Shown one piece after another: positions 41,075 through 51,811 of a stretch of DNA of 64,000 nucleotides. Origin of the DNA: Thermohalobaculum xanthum (lineage in GTDB: Bacteria; Pseudomonadota; Alphaproteobacteria; Rhodobacterales; Rhodobacteraceae); NCBI RefSeq assembly GCF_016623495.1, contig NZ_JAEHHL010000006.1:62001-126000 (forward strand), written 5' to 3'. The notes beneath the pieces were generated by a model, which saw nothing but the letters and a program-made list of their open reading frames with translations, searched no databases and was not told where the DNA came from. Within the stretch, counting starts at the first letter, position 1; each line of letters begins with the position of its first letter. Made by a program: the position numbers and the translations under genes.

Positions 41075-42525
41075 TGGCGACGCTTGGGACGACGGCGTCC
41101 GGCAGGGACGTATCGAGCCTCGATGAAGCATCCTCGCTTCTCGACGAGACCTGGGACGCGATTGTCGTCGGGGGCGGGAATGCCGCGCTCTGTGCCGCGA
41201 TCACCATGGCCGAGGCAGGCGCGCGCGTGCTTCTGCTCGAGGGGGCGCCGCGCGACTATCGCGGCGGCAACAGCCGCCATACCCGCAACTTCCGCTGCAT
41301 GCACCGTGGCCCGCTCTCGGTGCTGACCGACAGCTACGAGGAGGACGAGTATTTCGACGATCTCATGCTCGTCACCAAGGGCAAGACCGACGGGAACCTC
41401 GCGCGGCTCGCGATCCGATCGTCCGAGGAATGCCTGCCGTGGATGGAGGCCCATGGCGTTCGCTTCCAGCCGTCGCTCTCGGGCACCCTCTCGCTCAGCC
41501 GCACCAACGCGTTCTTTCTCGGGGGCGGCAAGGCGCTCGTGAACGCCTACTACAACACGGCGCAGGATCTTGGCGTCACTGTTCTCTACGAGGCGCAGGT
41601 CGTCCATCTCGAGGTCAAGGGCAACCGCGTGACCCGGCTGCGGGTCTCGCTGGCCGGCGCCGAGCCGCGCGACGTGGTGGCGCGCGCCTTCATCCTCGCC
41701 TCCGGCGGGTTTCAGTCGGATCTCGAGTGGCTGACCAGCGCATGGGGACCCGCGGCCGCCAATTTTCTCATTCGCGGCACGCCCTACAATCGCGGTGTCG
41801 TGCTGCGGGACATGCTCGACCAGGGCTGCACCTCGGTCGGCGATCCGACGCAATGCCACGCGGTCGCGATCGACGGGCGCGCGCCGAAATACGATGGTGG
41901 TATCGTCACCCGGCTCGACTGCGTGCCCTTCTCGGTCGTCGTCAACCGCGATGCCCAGCGGTTCTATGACGAAGGCGAGGACGTTTGGCCCAAGCGCTAT
42001 GCGATCTGGGGCCGTCTCGTGGCCGGGCAGCCCGACCAGGTCGCCTATGCGATCATCGACTCGAAATCCATCGATCTCTTCATGCCCTCGGTATTTCCGC
42101 CCACGCAGGCCGACACCATCGAGGGCCTGGCCGAGGGCCTCGGCCTCGATCCCGGCAACCTCGCCGAGACAGTCGATGCCTTCAACGCGGCGTGCCGCGA
42201 AGGGGTGTTTCGGCCCACCGAACTCGACGGCCTTGCGACGGAAGGCATCGAGCCGGCGAAGACCAACTGGGCGCGGCCGATCGATACGCCACCCTTCTAT
42301 GGCTACCAGCTGCGCCCGGGCGTCACCTTCACCTATCTCGGCCTCAAGGTGTCCGAGACCGCGCAGATCCAGACCTCGACGGGACCACTCGCGAATGTCT
42401 GGGCGGCGGGCGAGATCATGGCCGGCTCGATCCTGGGGCAGGGCTATCTGGCCGGTTTCGGCATGACCATTGGAACCGTCTTCGGACGCATCGCAGGCCG
42501 GGAGGCCGCCGCCCATGTCGCTTGA
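41074..42525 (+). CDS. tcuA: FAD-dependent tricarballylate dehydrogenase TcuA
   Basis: A 483-residue flavoprotein of the FrdA/KstD-like family. AIVVGGGNAALCAAITMAEAGARVLLLE is the FAD fold; YRGGNSRHTRNFRCMH and QGYLAGFGMTIGTVFGRIAGREAA match TcuA. It oxidises tricarballylate to cis-aconitate, with electrons leaving through TcuB. The start ATG 41074 overlaps the GntR stop. The pairing with TcuB makes the call firm, although the true substrate may be a related tricarboxylate. Confidence 0.9.
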   Translation: MATLGTTASGRDVSSLDEASSLLDETWDAIVVGGGNAALCAAITMAEAGARVLLLEGAPRDYRGGNSRHTRNFRCMHRGPLSVLTDSYEEDEYFDDLMLVTKGKTDGNLARLAIRSSEECLPWMEAHGVRFQPSLSGTLSLSRTNAFFLGGGKALVNAYYNTAQDLGVTVLYEAQVVHLEVKGNRVTRLRVSLAGAEPRDVVARAFILASGGFQSDLEWLTSAWGPAAANFLIRGTPYNRGVVLRDMLDQGCTSVGDPTQCHAVAIDGRAPKYDGGIVTRLDCVPFSVVVNRDAQRFYDEGEDVWPKRYAIWGRLVAGQPDQVAYAIIDSKSIDLFMPSVFPPTQADTIEGLAEGLGLDPGNLAETVDAFNAACREGVFRPTELDGLATEGIEPAKTNWARPIDTPPFYGYQLRPGVTFTYLGLKVSETAQIQTSTGPLANVWAAGEIMAGSILGQGYLAGFGMTIGTVFGRIAGREAAAHVA

Positions 42526-43648
42526 TACGATCGCAACGGGCTCGGCGCTGCCACCGCTCGATGATGCGCGCCGGCAGATCGAGATCTGCAATGCCTGCCG
42601 CTACTGCGAGGGCTATTGCTCGGTCTTCCCGGCGATGATGCGCGGGAAGGTGTTCTCGGACGCGGACATGCTCCATCTCGCGAACCTCTGCCACAACTGC
42701 CGCGGCTGCTATTACTCCTGCCAGTACACGCCGCCGCACGAGTTCGCGCTGAACCTGCCGGCGGCGCTGGCCGAGGTGCGGCAGGCGAGTTGGGAGCAAT
42801 ACGCCGTTCCACAGGTCTTCGCCCGCGCATTCCACGAGAAAGGCGTGCCGATCGCCTTCGCATTGGTCGGGGCAGTCGCGCTCTTCTTCGCCGCGCTCGC
42901 TGCCCTCAAGCCCGAGAGCGGAGCGGGCTTCTACGCCTATCTCGCGCATTCCACGATGGTGGCGGTCTTCGTCCCGGCCTTCCTGCTGCCCCTCCTCGCC
43001 ATCGCGGCCGGCCTGCGACGCTACTGGCGCGACAGCGGCGGCGGCGCGGTCAGGCTGCAGCATGTGCTTGGCGCCATCGGCTCGGCCGCGCGGTTGCGGA
43101 ACCTCGATGGCGGGCAGGGGCAGGGCTGCAACTTCGAGCGTGCGGATCGCTTCAGCGACCGCCGCCGCCTGTTCCACCAGGCGACGATGTACGGGTTCCT
43201 ACTGTGCTTCGCGTCGACCTCCGTCGCAACCGTGATGCATTACCTTCTGGGGATGGAGGCGCCTTACCCGTTCTTCAGCCTGCCGAAGCTTCTGGGGCTC
43301 GCTGGCGGGCTCCTGCTGGTGGTCGGCTGCGCCGGCCTCGCGTGGCTGAAGACGAAAGCCGATCCGAGCCTCGGCGACCGGCGCGTCTGGGGCGGCGAAA
43401 TGGCCTTCGTGCTGCTGCTCGGCTTTGTCGGCGCAAGCGGGCTTGCGCTTTACGCCGCGACGGGAACGGGGCTGGTCGGAGCGCTGCTCGCGATCCATCT
43501 CGGTGCGGTCATGACCTTCTTTCTGCTCATGCCCTATTCGAAGATGGTCCACGGGTTCTTCCGGCTCGCGGCGCTCGTGTCCGAGGAGGGGCGCCAACCA
43601 GAGTCGCGAGCGCAGGTCGGTGCGCGGAAGAAGTCGCTGAGGTCGTGA
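42515..43648 (+). CDS. tcuB: TcuB, iron-sulfur/membrane electron-transfer protein
   Basis: A 377-residue protein. The N-terminus carries two CxxCxxCxxxC motifs (CNACRYCEGYC and CHNCRGCYYSC) for [4Fe-4S] clusters. The rest has about six transmembrane helices with several His residues (e.g. VMHYLLGM, AIHLGAVM) that could bind heme. It reoxidises TcuA and feeds electrons to the quinone pool. Start ATG 42515 after GGGAGG, overlapping the tcuA end by 11 bases. Confidence 0.92.
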   Translation: MSLDTIATGSALPPLDDARRQIEICNACRYCEGYCSVFPAMMRGKVFSDADMLHLANLCHNCRGCYYSCQYTPPHEFALNLPAALAEVRQASWEQYAVPQVFARAFHEKGVPIAFALVGAVALFFAALAALKPESGAGFYAYLAHSTMVAVFVPAFLLPLLAIAAGLRRYWRDSGGGAVRLQHVLGAIGSAARLRNLDGGQGQGCNFERADRFSDRRRLFHQATMYGFLLCFASTSVATVMHYLLGMEAPYPFFSLPKLLGLAGGLLLVVGCAGLAWLKTKADPSLGDRRVWGGEMAFVLLLGFVGASGLALYAATGTGLVGALLAIHLGAVMTFFLLMPYSKMVHGFFRLAALVSEEGRQPESRAQVGARKKSLRS

Positions 43649-43746
43649 GCGTATCGCGGTCGATCGCCGTCGCGGGCGACCCAGCCTCGCCGGCTGAAAT
43701 CCCCGTGCGGCGATGCGCCGCCAGAACGTGGCAGTTGGACAGGAAA

Positions 43747-43772
43747 GCGGCCCGCCGCGCACAGCGGGCCGC
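43747..43772. terminator. Hairpin between tcuB and the sulfatase gene
   Basis: Perfect 9-bp stem GCGGCCCGC / GCGGGCCGC with an 8-base loop between convergent genes. No T-run on either side. Confidence 0.5.
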
Positions 43773-43789
43773 GATGCCAGGTTGCAGCG

Positions 43790-45406
<1,617 letters not shown>

Positions 45407-45457
45407 CGGAAATATCTCCAGGTTGATTTCTACGGCATCCCATCAACCCAACGTAGA

Positions 45458-45484
45458 TGGCACTGGTTGGCGGTCAATGTGCCA
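45458..45484. promoter_or_regulatory. Inverted repeat over the sulfatase promoter
   Basis: TGGCAC (45458-45463) and GTGCCA (45479-45484), 15 bases apart, straddle a minus-strand TTGACC (complement at 45472-45477) that could be the -35 of the sulfatase gene. A candidate operator only. Confidence 0.35.
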
Positions 45485-45675
45485 TTTTGTGACATTTTTT
45501 CTCGACCATGGAACCGTCGGCGCCGTGCGGGGTGGCGCCGCGGCACGTCTTGGAGCGACACGAGCGCCCCTTGCCCGGCCTGCGCCGGGCGAGGCGCCAT
45601 CGCCGTTCGGCACGGTCGTCGGAGCCGCCGATGCCGCGGATCCGCCCAAGACCGGTTCTTCGAAATGGCTGCTAC

Positions 45676-46542
45676 TCAGAACTTGACGGTGAGACCCACC
45701 GCCGGGCCGTAGAAGTCAACGTCATACTCTTTCCCATCGTTCGAGTAGTCGATCGAGATGTAGCGAAAGCCTGCCTGACCACTGAACCGCTGGGTGAACG
45801 CATAGCTGACCCCGGTGAAGATCTCCCAGCTGAACTGGGAGCCGACGCCGAACCCACCGATATCCGCGAGTGCGTTGAGGGACAGCTTGTCGGTGACCGG
45901 CAGGCGCCCCCGCACGCCAATGATCGGGTCGACCCACGACTGGTCACCACTGGCTTTCAAGACAGCCCCGATCGGTCCGCCACCAGTCACCGTGACGTCC
46001 GCCGACATGCTGACGTAGCGCGCGCCCGCGAACGCGTCGATATACGCGCCCTCCTTGTCCAGGATCCGGTAGGTCAGCGCGCCGGTGAGGAGGGTCTCCT
46101 TCAGCGAAAGCTTGGCGCGGGTGCCCGGAAAGCCACGCGACGTTGCCTCGTCGTTGCTGAGTTTCGCGTAGACAAAATCCAGGATCGCGCCGAAGCGGCC
46201 ATACTGAACATTGCCTGTCGCCATCACGGTAAAGTCGAGCGCCTCGAGGACGTCGCCGCCCGTCATCGATGCCGACAAGCCGCCGCGTCCGGTGGTCACC
46301 GTGGCGTCGGTCCAGGGGAGCCACCCGTAAACCGTGACGCTGCCTGCGAGCTCGGGCTCGGCATGGGCCTGCCCTGCGCTCAGGGAAGTGGCCACAACGC
46401 CGACGCAGAAGCTCGCGGCCAGGTGCGCGAGGGTCTTCACGGCGCGATCGGCGCGGGAACCGGTGGAACTTTGCTGCCCGCAATCGCGCAAACCATTCTT
46501 TGCCGCCGTCTTGGATCCGGTTTCGTCATGCCGCGCCCACAT
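45676..46542 (-). CDS. Outer-membrane beta-barrel protein
   Basis: A 288-residue protein. The signal-peptide-like segment VKTLAHLAASFCVGVVATSLSAGQAHA is preceded by a polar 34-residue stretch, so a shorter start at the GTG codon of this valine is possible; ATG 46542 has GAGGGGG upstream. The mature part alternates polar and hydrophobic residues in amphipathic strands (e.g. GSVTVYGWLPWTD, FSGQAGFRYISIDY) and ends with FYGPAVGLTVKF, a C-terminal Phe typical of outer-membrane proteins. No specific family is recognised. Confidence 0.75.
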   Translation of the reverse strand: MWARHDETGSKTAAKNGLRDCGQQSSTGSRADRAVKTLAHLAASFCVGVVATSLSAGQAHAEPELAGSVTVYGWLPWTDATVTTGRGGLSASMTGGDVLEALDFTVMATGNVQYGRFGAILDFVYAKLSNDEATSRGFPGTRAKLSLKETLLTGALTYRILDKEGAYIDAFAGARYVSMSADVTVTGGGPIGAVLKASGDQSWVDPIIGVRGRLPVTDKLSLNALADIGGFGVGSQFSWEIFTGVSYAFTQRFSGQAGFRYISIDYSNDGKEYDVDFYGPAVGLTVKF

Positions 46543-46730
46543 CACTCCATCCCCCTCGGACTTTGGATACCTTTGCTCTCTTGTTTCCCAGACGCGTCGA
46601 CGCTTCCCGATCCCGCCCTGTGTCCCCTATGCGCGGCGGCGACCGACGGGCGGGAAAGCGGTCGCGATCTCGATCGCCTGAACCGCTCCGCCGTCGCCGG
46701 CCGCTTCACGCGTGCCCACCATGTCGCGGC

Positions 46731-48053
46731 TCAGCTGCCTTCCAGCGGCGGCAGTTCCGTCGCGAAAAACGGGGGCTTGGTGCGCCAGAGCTCCCCCCCC
46801 CGGAAATAGTCGCCGCCGAAGTCATAGAGGCACTTCATGAACGCCTTGTCGAAGTCCTCCTTGGGATCGGGGCAGGGGATCTCGGGCGGGATCCATGTCG
46901 CTTCGAAGGTGATCTCGTCGCGCTGGGCGATAGCGAAGAGACGATAGAGGTCGCCCGTCCCACTGCCGCGGATCAACGAGCTCACCGCGGCACCGCCGAT
47001 GCTGGTGATGCGCGGCTTTACCACCTGGTGTGGCGGCTCGAGGTCGTTGTTGACGATCACCCACAGTCGGCGGTCGATGTTGCGCCCAAGAACGCGGCGC
47101 GTCGCTTCGGCGATCGGGATCTCGGGCGACACGAATGTCACCTGCGAGGCTGCTCCGCCATCGACATGCATCTCGTCGTACTTGGTGCCGTCGGGTCCCA
47201 CCACGTCGATGAAGATCGGCGGGAAGGCGACCGGTATCGCCGCCGAGGCGCGGATGAGCTCGCGAACCAGCCCCAGGGCGCCGGGCTCTCCGGACGCCGC
47301 AATGGCGCCGATATCCCAGATCACGGGCCGGCCGGCGTCGAGATTGGTGGTGCCGATGAAGAGCTGGCGCCCCTTGGCGTGCTCGGCCGCGATCCGCTCG
47401 AGCAGCTCGGGTGTGACGTATTTGGCGATCACCTTGGCGAGCGGCGTGGTGTCCGCGAGCGCGGTCCCCGAGATCAGCCCCGAGAGAACGGTCTCGCGAA
47501 CGAGCTGGTCGGTGCTGTACTCCGAATAGATCTCGCGCAGCGTCGCGTCCTCGCCGCTGCCGAGAAACGCGAATGGCGCGATGATGGCGCCGGTGCTGAT
47601 CCCTGAAACACCCTGGAACATGGGGCGGGTACCGCTCTCGGACCACGCGTTCAGGATGCCAGCGCCGAAGGCGCCCCACTGACCGCCACCCGACAGGGCG
47701 AGAAACTCGAGCTTGGGGACTCTGCCGGCCGCGAGTTCGGGCCCGAGTTGCGCCTTGATGACGGGCGCTCGGGCGGCAATGAAAGCGCGGATCTGGTCGT
47801 CCGTCAGCGCGTCACCCCAGCTTCGCAAGTTTGGGTGGCCGAAGGGATGGACCTCGTTCACCAGCTTATCAGGCACGGGGTTGCGCGTCAGTGCAGGTGA
47901 GCAGCCCGCTGCAACGAGGGGCAGGGCGAGTGCAAGTGCCGCCAGCACGAAGGATCGGCGGGGCTTGCCATGGCGTCCGTCGTCGCACGTCCGAGGCAGG
48001 CTGTCTGGCGCGGTAGCGAAGTGATGGGTCTGGTTCCGGGAGGCCGAGTTCAT
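46731..48053 (-). CDS. Patatin-like phospholipase lipoprotein
   Basis: A 440-residue patatin-family protein. The lipobox LVAAGC near residue 51 follows a hydrophobic helix with an Arg-rich start, so it is a lipoprotein (mature from Cys51). Catalytic features: glycine-rich oxyanion hole LSGGGQWGAFGAG, nucleophile elbow GISTG with the serine, and the dyad Asp in VDGGAAS. It hydrolyses lipid acyl chains; substrate and role are unknown. Confidence 0.88.
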   Translation of the reverse strand: MNSASRNQTHHFATAPDSLPRTCDDGRHGKPRRSFVLAALALALPLVAAGCSPALTRNPVPDKLVNEVHPFGHPNLRSWGDALTDDQIRAFIAARAPVIKAQLGPELAAGRVPKLEFLALSGGGQWGAFGAGILNAWSESGTRPMFQGVSGISTGAIIAPFAFLGSGEDATLREIYSEYSTDQLVRETVLSGLISGTALADTTPLAKVIAKYVTPELLERIAAEHAKGRQLFIGTTNLDAGRPVIWDIGAIAASGEPGALGLVRELIRASAAIPVAFPPIFIDVVGPDGTKYDEMHVDGGAASQVTFVSPEIPIAEATRRVLGRNIDRRLWVIVNNDLEPPHQVVKPRITSIGGAAVSSLIRGSGTGDLYRLFAIAQRDEITFEATWIPPEIPCPDPKEDFDKAFMKCLYDFGGDYFRGGELWRTKPPFFATELPPLEGS

Positions 48054-48556
48054 GTCTTAAACCTGTGCGTTGAATTTGGGCGCCGCAAAAATTCCGCCCT
48101 GAAGCCGAGAGAGAACGTGCCGGGCAGCGCGCGATGCGAGCCGCCCGTCTGAGTTGAGCGATGTCAGCGATGCCTGACCGATCCGGCGTGGCGCCGCAAA
48201 AAGCCGGATGCTGGGTGCGAGTGCACGTGCACGCATCACTTTCCCTCCCGTGTCGAAGATAAACAAAAGGCGGCCGCTCTGTCTCTCGCAATGCTTCGCG
48301 GTTCGCGCGACGAGACAGCGCGGAACGCGGCGGCACGCGGCCCGGTTGCATCGCCTTTGCACTCGCGCTCTCCGGGGGCGCCCGGAACCGGCGCTCTCGG
48401 CCGCACGTGGCGCGTGCCTCGTGGGCGGCTCCCGCGCGCCTTCCTTGTCGACAGGCTCTCGCTGGCGGGCTGCGCGGCACGAGCCGTAGTTGAATGCGGG
48501 AATAGAACCCGGCGGCGGCGCGTTGAGTCTGAAAACCACCAACATGGGAGGAAGTC
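48054..48556. other. 503-base divergent intergenic region
   Basis: Between the leftward patatin gene and rightward sorA. Several short frames exist but none has a ribosome site plus coding character, and they lack recognisable protein features. Both promoters must lie here. I see no clear operator. Confidence 0.4.
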
Positions 48557-49861
48557 ATGCCAAAGGATCACGAGACGCGTCCGAAGCCTGCCAACCTGCG
48601 GGAGTTCTTCGCAAAGGATCCCATTGCAGCGGATCGCGCGTTCTTCGGACGCGAGTCGCATGCCGACCGGCGCGGCTTCCTGAAGGGTGTCGGGCTCGCC
48701 ACGATGGCGACCATGGTGGGCGCTCATATCCCGTTCCATCGCAACATGCCTGCCGGGCTGGTGCCCGCGGCATTCGCCAGCGAGAACGTCCTCGTCGGCA
48801 AGGACGGGCTGACGCTGCTGAATGACCGTCCCGTGAATGCCGAGACACCCCCCGAACTGCTCGATGACCCGATCACACCGACGGCACGGCACTTCATCCG
48901 CAACAACGGTCTGCCGCCCGATGACATGGATGCCGGCACGTGGTCGCTGACCATCGACGGGCTTGTCGACAACCCTGCGACCTATTCGATCGCCGATCTG
49001 CGCGACAAGTTCGAGGTCGTGACCATGGCGCTCACGATCGAATGCGGTGGCAACGGGCGCGCCTTCTTCGATCCGCCCGCCTCGGGTAACCAGTGGACCT
49101 ACGGCGCGGTCGCGTGCTCGAACTGGACGGGGGTGCGGCTCAAGGACGTGCTCGAGGCGGCCGGCGTGAAGTCCGGGGTCGTCTACACTGCGCATGAGGG
49201 CGCGGACACCCATCTTTCCGGCGACGCCGACAAGCAGCCGATCTCGCGCGGCCTGCCGATCGAGAAGGCGATGACGGACAATATCCTGATCGCCTTCGAG
49301 CAGAATGGTGAGGCGCTCCATCCGATGAACGGCGCGCCTCTGCGGCTGGTGGTGCCGGGCTGGCCCGGGTCGTGCTCGCAGAAGTGGCTCAAGCGCGTCT
49401 GGCTGCGTGACGTGGTCCATGATGGCCCGAAGATGACCGGGACGTCCTACCGCGTGCCGAACCGGCCCGTTGCGGCCGGCGAGGAAGTCGCGAAGGAGGA
49501 TTTCGTGATCATCGAGCGGATGCCCGTGAAGTCGCTGATCACGCATCCTGCGAATGGCGCGGACAGCGGCCGGGCGGTCGAGGTCCGTGGGCACGCCTGG
49601 TCGGGCGACCGCACGATCACGCAGGTCGACATCTCGCACGATTTCGGCGCGACCTGGATGAAGGCCGAGCTCGACGACCCGGTGAACGATGGCGCGTGGC
49701 AAAACTTCCGCGCGAATGTCGAGTTGCCGATGGCGGGTTACTACGAGATCTGGGCGCGGGCGACGGACAGTGCGGGCGTGATGCAGCCCTTTGCCATCGA
49801 CTGGAACCCGAAGGGCTATCTCAACAACTCGATGCACCGGGTCGGCCTGCGGGTCTCGTGA
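48557..49861 (+). CDS. sorA: SorA-like sulfite dehydrogenase (molybdopterin)
   Basis: A 434-residue sulfite oxidase-family enzyme. Residues 38-46 carry a Tat motif (DRRGFLKG) followed by a short hydrophobic stretch, so it is exported folded with molybdopterin. Cys163 (IECGGNGR) is the molybdenum ligand; GVRLKDVLEAAGV, GWPGSCSQKWLKR and the dimerisation domain (VEVRGHAWSGDRTITQVDIS) fit the family. It oxidises sulfite to sulfate and passes electrons to the small cytochrome encoded downstream. SoxC is a related possibility, but the adjacent single-heme cytochrome favours SorAB. Confidence 0.9.
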   Translation: MPKDHETRPKPANLREFFAKDPIAADRAFFGRESHADRRGFLKGVGLATMATMVGAHIPFHRNMPAGLVPAAFASENVLVGKDGLTLLNDRPVNAETPPELLDDPITPTARHFIRNNGLPPDDMDAGTWSLTIDGLVDNPATYSIADLRDKFEVVTMALTIECGGNGRAFFDPPASGNQWTYGAVACSNWTGVRLKDVLEAAGVKSGVVYTAHEGADTHLSGDADKQPISRGLPIEKAMTDNILIAFEQNGEALHPMNGAPLRLVVPGWPGSCSQKWLKRVWLRDVVHDGPKMTGTSYRVPNRPVAAGEEVAKEDFVIIERMPVKSLITHPANGADSGRAVEVRGHAWSGDRTITQVDISHDFGATWMKAELDDPVNDGAWQNFRANVELPMAGYYEIWARATDSAGVMQPFAIDWNPKGYLNNSMHRVGLRVS

Positions 49862-49880
49862 CACAGGATGCTGGAACCAG

Positions 49881-49909
49881 AACGGGCGCGGCCTTGGGTG
49901 GCGCCCGTT
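49881..49909 (+). other. Hairpin between sorA and sorB
   Basis: AACGGGCGC / GCGCCCGTT, a perfect 9-bp stem with an 11-base loop, 19 bases past the sorA stop. It may partly terminate transcription or protect sorA mRNA. Confidence 0.45.
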
Positions 49910-49926
49910 TGCATGGTGGAGGTGAG

Positions 49927-50256
49927 ATGAAACGGGAAACCCGATGGGTCGCCGCGGCGCTGAGCGCCGTCGCGCTCGGTCTTTTCTCCGGCACGAGCGC
50001 GGCGACCGAGGAGGGTGAGTTCGGCGTGCTGGTCGCGGGCGAGGGGGCTGAGCTGACATATGCCTATTGCGCGGCCTGCCATTCCGAGCGGCTGGTTGCC
50101 CAGCAGGGCCTGACAAGGGATCGCTGGGACGCGCTGCTGCAGTGGATGATCGATGAGCAGGGCATGGGTGAACTGGACCCGCCCGATCGCGAACTGATCC
50201 TCAACTACCTCGCCGAGAATTACGGGCCCGATCGGCCGAACTACCCGGTCGAGTGA
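49927..50256 (+). CDS. sorB: SorB-like c-type cytochrome
   Basis: A 109-residue periplasmic monoheme cytochrome: signal peptide (residues 1 to about 25), heme motif CAACH at residues 48-52, and a possible axial Met in WMIDEQGM around 73-80. Start after TGGAGGTGAG. It accepts electrons from SorA. Confidence 0.88.
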   Translation: MKRETRWVAAALSAVALGLFSGTSAATEEGEFGVLVAGEGAELTYAYCAACHSERLVAQQGLTRDRWDALLQWMIDEQGMGELDPPDRELILNYLAENYGPDRPNYPVE

Positions 50257-50263
50257 CCTGCGC

Positions 50264-51031
50264 TCAGGCGCAAGGGACGGCGCTGTCTGTCGCCGAGCGG
50301 ACAGCGATCCGCAAGCCATCGGCCGCGTCGTCACGCAGGCTCTCGGACCGCAGGAGTGCCGTGATCGCTGCGAAGCGGTCGGCATCCATGCCGGCGGCGA
50401 CGACACGGAAGTCGATGCCTCTCGCCGTCCAGTGCGCGAAGAGTGTATCCGCGGCACGATCGCCACCGCGATCGCCGCCGGCGCGGGCGGCCGTGACCGT
50501 CAGCCGGCAGCCGTTGAAACCCCGGTAGTGCATCGCGACCATCTCGTCTGCCGAGGCGCTGAAGGTTCGCACGTCGACCAGGACCAGCCGCGAATCCGAG
50601 AGGTCGAAGGCGCGGATGTCGCCGAGTCCCGCCGTCGAGATCGTGCGCGCAGGCGCGCCGTCGTCCAGCGCATAGGCGTTGGCCGAGAATGCCTCGTGGA
50701 TCTCGGCCGTCCGGTCGGGTGAGGACACGGCCTCGCGGTATGCGCGCGGGCCGACCGTCAGGGCGAGAATGGCGACCGCACCGATCGCGGCAGCGACCGC
50801 AACGGCTCGGAAAGGCTTGTGCCTGCCGGCGGTCGCGTCCGCAGCCCCGCGCACCGGGGCCGGGGCGATGAGCGAGAGTCCGGCCTTCACCTGCTGGATC
50901 CGGCTAAGTGCCGCGGCATGGCCCGGATCCGTGGCCAGCCGGCGCGCAACCGTGGCCCGCACCTCGGCCGAGCACTCGCCATCGGCATAGGCGTTCAGCG
51001 CTTCCCACTCATCGTCACGGATCTGCGTCAT
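50264..51031 (-). CDS. Anti-sigma factor, membrane-anchored
   Basis: A 255-residue protein: N-terminal cytosolic domain with EALNAYADGECSAEVRATVARRLATDP (ASD-like, without the HxxxCxxC zinc motif), one transmembrane helix at about residues 75-97 (AVAVAAAIGAVAILALTV) and a periplasmic C-terminal domain. It follows the ECF sigma gene by 9 bases, so it is that factor's anti-sigma partner. Confidence 0.85.
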   Translation of the reverse strand: MTQIRDDEWEALNAYADGECSAEVRATVARRLATDPGHAAALSRIQQVKAGLSLIAPAPVRGAADATAGRHKPFRAVAVAAAIGAVAILALTVGPRAYREAVSSPDRTAEIHEAFSANAYALDDGAPARTISTAGLGDIRAFDLSDSRLVLVDVRTFSASADEMVAMHYRGFNGCRLTVTAARAGGDRGGDRAADTLFAHWTARGIDFRVVAAGMDADRFAAITALLRSESLRDDAADGLRIAVRSATDSAVPCA

Positions 51032-51040
51032 CGCGCTGTT

Positions 51041-51571
51041 TCACTTCCGCTGACGGAGCGGCCGGACATTCGACCCCTCCATGAGTGTCATCATCGCCCG
51101 CCGCGCCCGGCTGACACGGCTCATCACGGTGCCGACGGGAATGCCGATCGTCCCCGCCGCTTCTGCATATGAGAAGCCCAGGATGTCAATCAGGCACAGG
51201 ATCTCACGGTCTCGCCTCGGCAGGCGCTCGAAGGCTTGCCGCACGATGAGCGCCTCGATCGGATCCCCTGCCGTCGCCTGGCCTTCATCGAAGAGACGTC
51301 CCTGTTCCCGTGAATATTCCGCGCGAACAAGGTTTTTGCGGTAGCGGTCGATCACCAGGTTGCGCACCACGCGAAATGCCCAGGGACGCAGCTCGGCGCT
51401 GCGGCGGGGCACGTTCCGGGCCTGCAGCGCCCGGACGATGGCGTCGTGCACGACGTCCTCGGCCCGCGTCACGTCGCCTGTCAGGCTCACGGCATATGCC
51501 ACGAGATCAGGTCTCAGTGCCGCAATCGCTCGGGGCTTGCGCAAGGGCCCCCTCCCGTCGACGAACTCCAT
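51041..51571 (-). CDS. ECF-type RNA polymerase sigma factor
   Basis: A 176-residue sigma factor. Region 2 has AYAVSLTGDVTRAEDVVHDAIVRAL and WAFRVVRNLVIDRYR; region 4 has FERLPRRDREILCLIDILGFSYAEAAGTIGIPVGTVMSRVSRARR. The start 51571 gives the usual N-terminus; an in-frame extension to 51652 has no support. Co-transcribed with the anti-sigma gene and convergent to sorAB. Confidence 0.92.
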   Translation of the reverse strand: MEFVDGRGPLRKPRAIAALRPDLVAYAVSLTGDVTRAEDVVHDAIVRALQARNVPRRSAELRPWAFRVVRNLVIDRYRKNLVRAEYSREQGRLFDEGQATAGDPIEALIVRQAFERLPRRDREILCLIDILGFSYAEAAGTIGIPVGTVMSRVSRARRAMMTLMEGSNVRPLRQRK

Positions 51572-51811
51572 CCTGACGGAGTGAAGCACACCCGAGGCAT
51601 GCGCGCAAAACCGATCGTCGGTTTCGCGGTGCCCCGGCTCGGGCAGCGGCAAGCCGCCGCCGCGGCGCTCCCACTTCCATGCGGCAAGATGCGGGCGCAG
51701 GCATGCCGGCGGTGGACGCGCAGAAGATCCGGTCAGCCCGAGGTAGCGGCACGTGGGGCGAGTGGCTAGAGTCGGCGCGGCTCAGCTGCCGAGACGGATA
51801 GGGAGCGTATC

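Noticed and set aside
48236-50116. 626-residue minus-strand frame opposite sorA and sorB
   Set aside because: Mirrors a well-supported enzyme plus an intergenic region; Arg/Pro-rich, no domain.
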